Shown here piece after piece: positions 7,650-11,354 of a DNA stretch of 11,354 nt. Location of the stretch: assembly GCA_002686195.1 (NCBI GenBank), contig NZAS01000020.1, forward strand, positions 1 to 11,354. The letters are read 5' to 3'. The stretch comes from Candidatus Pacearchaeota archaeon. Its GTDB lineage: Archaea; Nanoarchaeota; Nanoarchaeia; Pacearchaeales; GW2011-AR1. Made by a program: the position numbers and the translations under genes. The stretch's first letter is position 1. Each line of letters starts with the position of its first letter. Under the pieces are notes generated by a model. It saw only the letters and a program-made list of their open reading frames with translations. It was not told the DNA's origin and ran no database searches.

Positions 7650-8623
7650 ACTTTATCCTCTAAAATTGATATTATAACTTGTTCACAAAACTTTTTATGT
7701 GAAAGTGGTGATGGATGACCAGGATCGTGTTCGCCATTTCCCCAAGGATCACGGGCCTCTAAACAAACCCATTCTGCAAGTCCACCATACTCTACCTGTT
7801 CATCTTCGTAGAACCACCACTTATCCCAATCTATCATATCCCACAAATAAGTTGCATTTGGATATAAGTCTTTTAATAGTGGTGTATCTTTTGATATTTT
7901 TTCAGTTGCGTTGTCTGGCCAATATCTATCTTCTTTAAAATGAGTATTATCTCTCCACGCCAAGTTCCAAATCTCATGTCCAAATATCTCATCACCTTCT
8001 TGTCGTGCCCATCCACTTGGAACTTTAAATGAATACTGATTAAAGATATTTTGCCAACACATCATAGTATATTTTATTCCCAAACCATCTAAATACCATT
8101 GAACTCTTAAAATAGATTCAAATGTATTTATCAAACTTTCTTCTTCTGAATAAAAGTGTTTCCAATATAAATCTAAAAATTTAGTTACTGATTTATTATT
8201 CCAATCCATATATGGAATACTACTTTTTATCCAAGTAGAATCTTCTTCGGGATGTCTATCCCAACCTTCATCATGAATAAAATTTCCCATCCAATTTTTA
8301 TGAGGTCCATCTACCCACAATTCATGTAACGGATTTTCTCTAACCGTAGACAAAAACTCTTTTCTTGTTATACCCGACCACATTATAATAACTTCAATAT
8401 CCTTTGGATCCTTTCCAAGTTTTATTTGATTATTCACTTCCCATATTATACTTCTACTAATATATCCATTTCCAGCACCTGTATCTCCCACATTAAGAAC
8501 CCAACCATACTTGTCTTGATTTATATGATATGGCCAAGTACCATTTCCAAGTGTAAAACTACAACCAGAAATTATAAAATGTTTATTTGGTCGTTCTTTA
8601 AATGGATCCACTTTGTTACTCAT
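7646..8623 (-). CDS. SGNH/GDSL-type hydrolase or acyltransferase
   Basis: 325 residues. Block I is GCSFTLG (20-26) with the candidate nucleophile Ser22; block II is GDTGAGN (46-52); MWSGITRKEF (81-90) takes the place of block III; and block V is DPGHPSPLSH (300-309), giving the DxxH pair Asp300 and His303. The core fits the SGNH superfamily, whose members hydrolyse or transfer O-acyl groups. It is longer than a minimal member because of a Trp-rich region between blocks III and V (about 100-275), perhaps a substrate-binding insert. There is no signal peptide, so it acts in the cytoplasm or in the particle. The ATG follows the microprotein stop as TAA T ATG with no Shine-Dalgarno, which suggests re-initiation. 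It is clearly less AT-rich than the two genes downstream. In a glycan cassette an O-acetyl-handling role is likely but unproven. Confidence 0.8.
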   Translation of the reverse strand: MSNKVDPFKERPNKHFIISGCSFTLGNGTWPYHINQDKYGWVLNVGDTGAGNGYISRSIIWEVNNQIKLGKDPKDIEVIIMWSGITRKEFLSTVRENPLHELWVDGPHKNWMGNFIHDEGWDRHPEEDSTWIKSSIPYMDWNNKSVTKFLDLYWKHFYSEEESLINTFESILRVQWYLDGLGIKYTMMCWQNIFNQYSFKVPSGWARQEGDEIFGHEIWNLAWRDNTHFKEDRYWPDNATEKISKDTPLLKDLYPNATYLWDMIDWDKWWFYEDEQVEYGGLAEWVCLEARDPWGNGEHDPGHPSPLSHKKFCEQVIISILEDKV

Positions 8624-8624
8624 A

Positions 8625-8729
8625 TTATTTATATATAAATGGATCTCGTTTTCTAATTTCTTTTATCTTCTTTCTATAACTAAACCAAGCCTTAATTTTA
8701 TAAAAAAGATATTTTATTCTCTTAATCAT
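8625..8729 (-). CDS. 34-residue basic microprotein ending in RKRDPFIYK
   Basis: An ATG at 8729 opens a frame of 34 codons ending in TAA at 8627-8625. The product starts MIKRIKYLFYKIKAW, then SYRKKIKEIRKRDPFIYK. It has about 13 Lys/Arg and few acidic residues, an amphipathic aromatic helix in its first half and a fixed-looking RDPFIY tail. A clean AAAGGA lies five bases before the ATG. The frame fits exactly between the radical SAM stop (one base earlier) and the SGNH start (one base later), so the operon spacing argues strongly that it is real. From memory, tiny proteins with a similar K(K/R)RDPFIY ending occur in marine T4-like phage contigs; I could not check this. Function unknown; binding to membrane, nucleic acid or a larger partner are all possible. 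Confidence 0.72.
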   Translation of the reverse strand: MIKRIKYLFYKIKAWFSYRKKIKEIRKRDPFIYK

Positions 8730-8730
8730 A

Positions 8731-9687
8731 TTATTCCTTTATTCTTTCTAAACCAGGTGTTACCATTTTTATTCTTTCCTCTGGTGTTGGTCCTCTATTA
8801 TTATAAATAATAATATCTGTTGTTAATTTTAATTGATCACAATTTTTACATATTAAATTTGATTCTCCACACGTACCATCTGAATGGTGTTTGTAAATTG
8901 TAGAAAATAAATTATCATCATCAAGTGTATATATTTCTTCTAATGTTTGATCTTTAAAGTTACCTAACACCATTTCATTATTAAAATCAAAACAACACAT
9001 AATAACATCACCATCAACTTGTATTTGTATAGGGCCACTAAATGGTCGTCCACAACTATCATGTGTTAATGGAGTGTCTTTACTCCTATAATCTTTAGTA
9101 TCAATCCAATTATGAGGTGCCCATATTTCCAAACTGACTCTATCACCAAAATCTTCTATAAGTTTATCTACATCATTTCTATTCTCTTCTACAATAATTG
9201 GTGGAATAACAATCTCTGTTTCTTCTGGTTTATTTTCTATGGCATAATCCATAGCTTTCATAATTTTATCTAAAGTAAAACGACTTGATCTGTAATTCAA
9301 AACTTTTTGATAAGATTCTTCATTTGTTGTATGAATACTAACTCTTAAACTTAAAATTTCTATTTCATATAATTCATCAATAATCGCTTCTGTTAAATAA
9401 GAACCATTTGTTAAAACATGAACTCCCATTCCTGTTGATTTAGCATATCTTATTTTTTTCAACAATGTAGGATCTGTAAATGCTTCTCCAAATCCAGATA
9501 TAGTTGTTTCTCTTATTTGGTCGGGTAATTCGTGTCTTATTTTATCAATATAAAATTTATAATCATCTACCGACATAATCTCTTTTTTACGAGTAAAATC
9601 ATCAGTTGGCCATGGGCAAAATACACACCCAGCATTACAATGAGTAGATGTTTCTATTCTTACTTCATTAGTTGTTGGTATTGACAT
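8731..9687 (-). CDS. Radical SAM enzyme with SPASM-like C-terminal cysteines
   Basis: 318 residues. The cluster motif is CNAGCVFC (Cys17, Cys21, Cys24), followed by the SAM-binding strand SGFGEAF (64-70, GxGE) and VLTNGSYL (91-98). RVSIHT (115-120) is a further barrel strand. The C-terminal part contains Cys212, the pair Cys231-Cys232, Cys273, Cys280 and Cys283, an arrangement like the auxiliary Fe-S ligands of SPASM enzymes, with the usual GxV-xCCxD strand (GDVIMCCFDF). SPASM members modify peptides or small molecules, including dehydrogenations and epimerisations of sugars; the substrate here cannot be told. The ATG lies inside the end of the upstream methyltransferase gene (20-base overlap). 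A GAGG exists but 14 bases away, further than usual, so coupling to the upstream gene is likely. Confidence 0.87.
   Translation of the reverse strand: MSIPTTNEVRIETSTHCNAGCVFCPWPTDDFTRKKEIMSVDDYKFYIDKIRHELPDQIRETTISGFGEAFTDPTLLKKIRYAKSTGMGVHVLTNGSYLTEAIIDELYEIEILSLRVSIHTTNEESYQKVLNYRSSRFTLDKIMKAMDYAIENKPEETEIVIPPIIVEENRNDVDKLIEDFGDRVSLEIWAPHNWIDTKDYRSKDTPLTHDSCGRPFSGPIQIQVDGDVIMCCFDFNNEMVLGNFKDQTLEEIYTLDDDNLFSTIYKHHSDGTCGESNLICKNCDQLKLTTDIIIYNNRGPTPEERIKMVTPGLERIKE
8735..8740 (-). promoter_or_regulatory. Ribosome binding site of the 34-residue microprotein
   Basis: AAAGGA on the minus strand, five bases before the ATG at 8729, inside the last codons of the radical SAM gene. It is one of the better Shine-Dalgarno matches in the window and is a main reason to accept so short a gene. 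Confidence 0.6.
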
Positions 9688-10276
9688 TTAATCTAAATAA
9701 TCCTCTGTTTTGATAATCAGTAAAAGTTAAAAATTCCACATGGCCATACTTACTCAGTTCTGTTTCGCCCCACTCTTTAATTTCTTCTTTAGAAAGTTTA
9801 TGTGTCTTATGATTCGTAGGTTCAATGTACCAAATTTTAGCCTTACTTTTATAAATACTCAATACATCCAAAACACCATCATAATCTGGTCCCGAAGTAA
9901 AAACTGCTACATCAAATACACCATCATCGTTATAGTGTTGTAAATAATGTTGGTATGACATTCCGCCAAAGGTTTCAATATTTGATAAATTTTTTATATC
10001 TGCAACACACTTTAACACTTCCCCAATACGAGGATCACCTTCTATTGCCACAACTTTTTTTGCACCATTTTCTGCAAAAAGGAAAGATGCATATCCATTA
10101 TTACAACCCAAATCAACTACAGTTTTGTCCTTTACATCAATATAATCAAATCTAAATTGATTATTATGTTTTCTACGAAACGATTCCATAAATACTTTAC
10201 CATCAATAACGATAGGTAAATAAAGGGAAGAACCATGAAGTTTTATTAGATTACGTAATTCTTTAAGTTTACTCAT
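9668..10276 (-). CDS. Class I SAM-dependent methyltransferase (second of a tandem pair)
   Basis: 202 residues. SAM motif I is VVDLGCNNGYASF (53-65), with the acidic residue in VAIEGDP (76-82). WYIEPTNHK and FTDYQNRGLF in the C-terminal third are shared almost word for word with the protein at 10292-11008, as is RRKHNNQ...DVKDKTVVD before motif I; the two are clearly paralogues. This copy is shorter, lacking about 30 residues present in the middle of its partner. The DYQNRG(L/M)F ending probably forms the last strands of the fold. No transmembrane or signal sequence is seen. AAGGAAG lies seven bases before the ATG. Methyl acceptor unknown. Confidence 0.85.
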   Translation of the reverse strand: MSKLKELRNLIKLHGSSLYLPIVIDGKVFMESFRRKHNNQFRFDYIDVKDKTVVDLGCNNGYASFLFAENGAKKVVAIEGDPRIGEVLKCVADIKNLSNIETFGGMSYQHYLQHYNDDGVFDVAVFTSGPDYDGVLDVLSIYKSKAKIWYIEPTNHKTHKLSKEEIKEWGETELSKYGHVEFLTFTDYQNRGLFRLNVNTNN

Positions 10277-10291
10277 TTATCTACTTCCTTT

Positions 10292-11008
10292 TTATCCTTT
10301 AGGTATCCATTCCGTTGAACCAGTTTCAACTTTAAACATTCCTCTATTTTGATAGTCTGTATATCCCACAAACTCTACTTCTCCCAATAGACTTAATTTA
10401 CTCATTCCCTCATCATATGTTTCTTCCTTGGTTTGAGTATGGCCGAAGCTTCTATGGTTAGTTGGTTCAATATACCAAGTTTTAGCCAAATCAACACTTA
10501 ACTTTAAATATTTAATTATACTATCAATTGGATATATAGATAAAAATAAACCCACATCAAACGGAGTTTTAATCCCTCTGTATTCTTTCACATAATTTAT
10601 TGCATCTAAACCTCTACTATCAAATAAATCTGGAAATTCACGTGCCAAATCCGAATCATTTATCAAAAACACCATAAAATCTATATTTTTAAGATTTTCT
10701 ATTTCTTTTATAGACTCTCCTATCCTAACTCCATATTCATAATCAAGTCCAAGAACATAAGACGCTCCCTTTTTTAATGCTTGTATTGAAAGATATCCTG
10801 TGTTGCACCCTATATCAACAACAGTTTTATCTTTCACATCTAACATATCAACTCTTATATGTTGATTTTTATGAAATCTCCTCAGTCCTTCATATAATAT
10901 TTTATCATTTACATAAACTGGTAAATATATATGTTTATTTATAATTTCACCATCTATTATTTCCTCATAAGATTTTGCATATTTTAATAATTGTTCTTCA
11001 GTTTTCAT
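10292..11008 (-). CDS. Class I SAM-dependent methyltransferase (first of a tandem pair)
   Basis: 238 residues from the ATG at 11008, which shares its A with the TAA of the upstream gene (TAATG). A longer frame back to 11059 exists, but its first 17 residues lie over the upstream gene, and the strong AGGAGAGG eleven bases before 11008 decides for the shorter form. Motif I is VVDIGCNTGYLS (63-74) and the acidic SAM-binding residue is Asp89 in LGLDYE. WYIEPTNHR (178-186) and YTDYQNRGMF (216-225) are shared with the protein at 9668-10276. A middle segment of about 30 residues (around 116-145, DLAREFPDLFDSRG) is extra in this copy. Acceptor unknown; two copies side by side suggest methylation of two positions or of two related sugars. 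Confidence 0.85.
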   Translation of the reverse strand: MKTEEQLLKYAKSYEEIIDGEIINKHIYLPVYVNDKILYEGLRRFHKNQHIRVDMLDVKDKTVVDIGCNTGYLSIQALKKGASYVLGLDYEYGVRIGESIKEIENLKNIDFMVFLINDSDLAREFPDLFDSRGLDAINYVKEYRGIKTPFDVGLFLSIYPIDSIIKYLKLSVDLAKTWYIEPTNHRSFGHTQTKEETYDEGMSKLSLLGEVEFVGYTDYQNRGMFKVETGSTEWIPKG

Positions 11009-11354
11009 TAGAAATATTTCCTCTCCTTTATATTTGGAATTAATACTTCTTCTGTCCACAACTTATGACCAAGTTCATTTGGATGTAAATCATCTTTGCT
11101 AATCACTAATATCTTATCATTAAAAATTGGTATTTTTGAATCCTTAAATTTAAGAAACTTACCATCAGCCGTTCCCTTCTCTAATAAATAATCATAAAAT
11201 TCTTTTTTGATAAAATTTTTCGTTTTAAGTTCATTACACATTAAATTAATAAAATCAAATCCATGATTATTAACTTCTACATTTTTTATTGGTTCAGATA
11301 CAGACCACATATTAGATTTATACGCCCATAGATCAATATTTTTATTCTCATTAT
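11008..11354 (-). CDS. SGNH/GDSL-type hydrolase, C-terminal fragment (cut by window edge)
   Basis: The frame is open from the right edge (NENKNIDLWAYKSN...) to the TAA at 11010-11008, giving about 114 residues of the C-terminus; the ATG at 11310 is internal and not the true start. The segment ILVISKDDLHPNELGHKLW contains DDLHPN, the block V DxxH pair of SGNH enzymes with the usual HPN-x-x-G-H follow-up, and the preceding EFYDYLLEKG helix is typical of the end of the fold. The nucleophile block lies outside the window, so activity cannot be judged. It is not obviously a close copy of the SGNH protein at 7646-8623, whose block V is DPGHPSPLSH. It is the first gene of the block seen here and overlaps the tandem methyltransferase by one base. 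Confidence 0.68.
   Translation of the reverse strand, partial: NENKNIDLWAYKSNMWSVSEPIKNVEVNNHGFDFINLMCNELKTKNFIKKEFYDYLLEKGTADGKFLKFKDSKIPIFNDKILVISKDDLHPNELGHKLWTEEVLIPNIKERKYF
11020..11027 (-). promoter_or_regulatory. Strong ribosome binding site fixing the start at 11008
   Basis: AGGAGAGG on the minus strand, with the last G eleven bases before the ATG at 11008. It is the best Shine-Dalgarno match in the window and lies in the last codons of the upstream SGNH-type gene. It rules against the upstream in-frame ATG at 11059. Confidence 0.65.

Noticed and set aside
7699..7938. Plus-strand open frame of 79 codons
   Set aside because: It lies wholly opposite the SGNH gene, has low-complexity sequence with no family features and no operon context.
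8626..8633. TATAAATA on the minus strand, identical to the T4-type late promoter element, just before the SGNH gene
   Set aside because: It ends only two bases before the ATG at 8623, so transcription starting about six bases downstream would begin inside the coding sequence. It also falls within the end of the microprotein gene (its IYK codons), and such AT words are common here by chance.
8426..8810. Two overlapping plus-strand open frames of 70 and 65 codons
   Set aside because: Both are antisense to the SGNH, microprotein and radical SAM genes. Their Ile/Phe/Tyr/Leu-rich translation is what AT-rich antisense DNA gives by default.
9740..10155. Two plus-strand open frames of 67 and 66 codons
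   Set aside because: They are antisense to the clearly coding methyltransferase at 9668-10276 and have no recognisable content.
10936..10943. Second TATAAATA on the minus strand
   Set aside because: It lies inside the first methyltransferase gene and is more than 600 bases from the next start, so there is no sensible gene for it to serve.
11009..11059. Upstream ATG extension of the first tandem methyltransferase
   Set aside because: The extra 17 residues lie over the end of the SGNH-type gene, while a strong AGGAGAGG serves the ATG at 11008.

Overview
The window is a dense, AT-rich stretch in which every credible gene is read from the minus strand. Neighbouring genes mostly overlap by 1 to 20 bases or are separated by about 1 to 20, so I read it as one long co-transcribed block, transcribed from high to low coordinates. 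No virion, replication, tRNA, rRNA or mobile-element gene is visible, so the host cannot be fixed from this window alone. The low GC, the tight packing, a 34-residue basic microprotein of a kind I associate with marine T4-like phage contigs, and a small NodU/CmcH-type carbamoyltransferase all suggest the accessory (hyperplastic) region of a marine tailed phage, of the cyanophage or pelagiphage type. A surface-polysaccharide island of an AT-rich planktonic bacterium such as SAR11 is the main alternative.

In transcription order, starting at the right edge: a truncated SGNH-type hydrolase C-terminus (11354-11008); two tandem paralogous SAM methyltransferases (11008-10292 and 10276-9668); a SPASM-type radical SAM enzyme (9687-8731); the microprotein (8729-8625); a full-length SGNH-type protein (8623-7646); a large protein with a TEK...IDE(S/T)YDE signature that is probably a glycosyltransferase (7649-6387); a third methyltransferase (6383-5490); an unassigned 354-residue protein (5487-4423); a second, cysteine-rich radical SAM enzyme (4433-3321); a fourth methyltransferase (3316-2723); a GT-A fold family 2 glycosyltransferase (2726-1791); a second TEK...IDESYDE protein with a GTG start (1794-604); and the N-terminal third or so of a carbamoyltransferase that runs off the left edge (582-1).

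Taken together the genes encode sugar transfer (one clear and two probable glycosyltransferases) plus tailoring chemistry: four methyltransferases, a carbamoyltransferase, two SGNH proteins that could add or remove O-acyl groups, and two radical SAM enzymes. The simplest reading is a cassette that builds and decorates a glycan, either on the virion or on the host surface. This is an inference from families and context; no substrate can be read from the sequence. The least explained parts are the 354-residue protein, the microprotein and the two TEK proteins. No stretch longer than about 25 bases lacks a gene.
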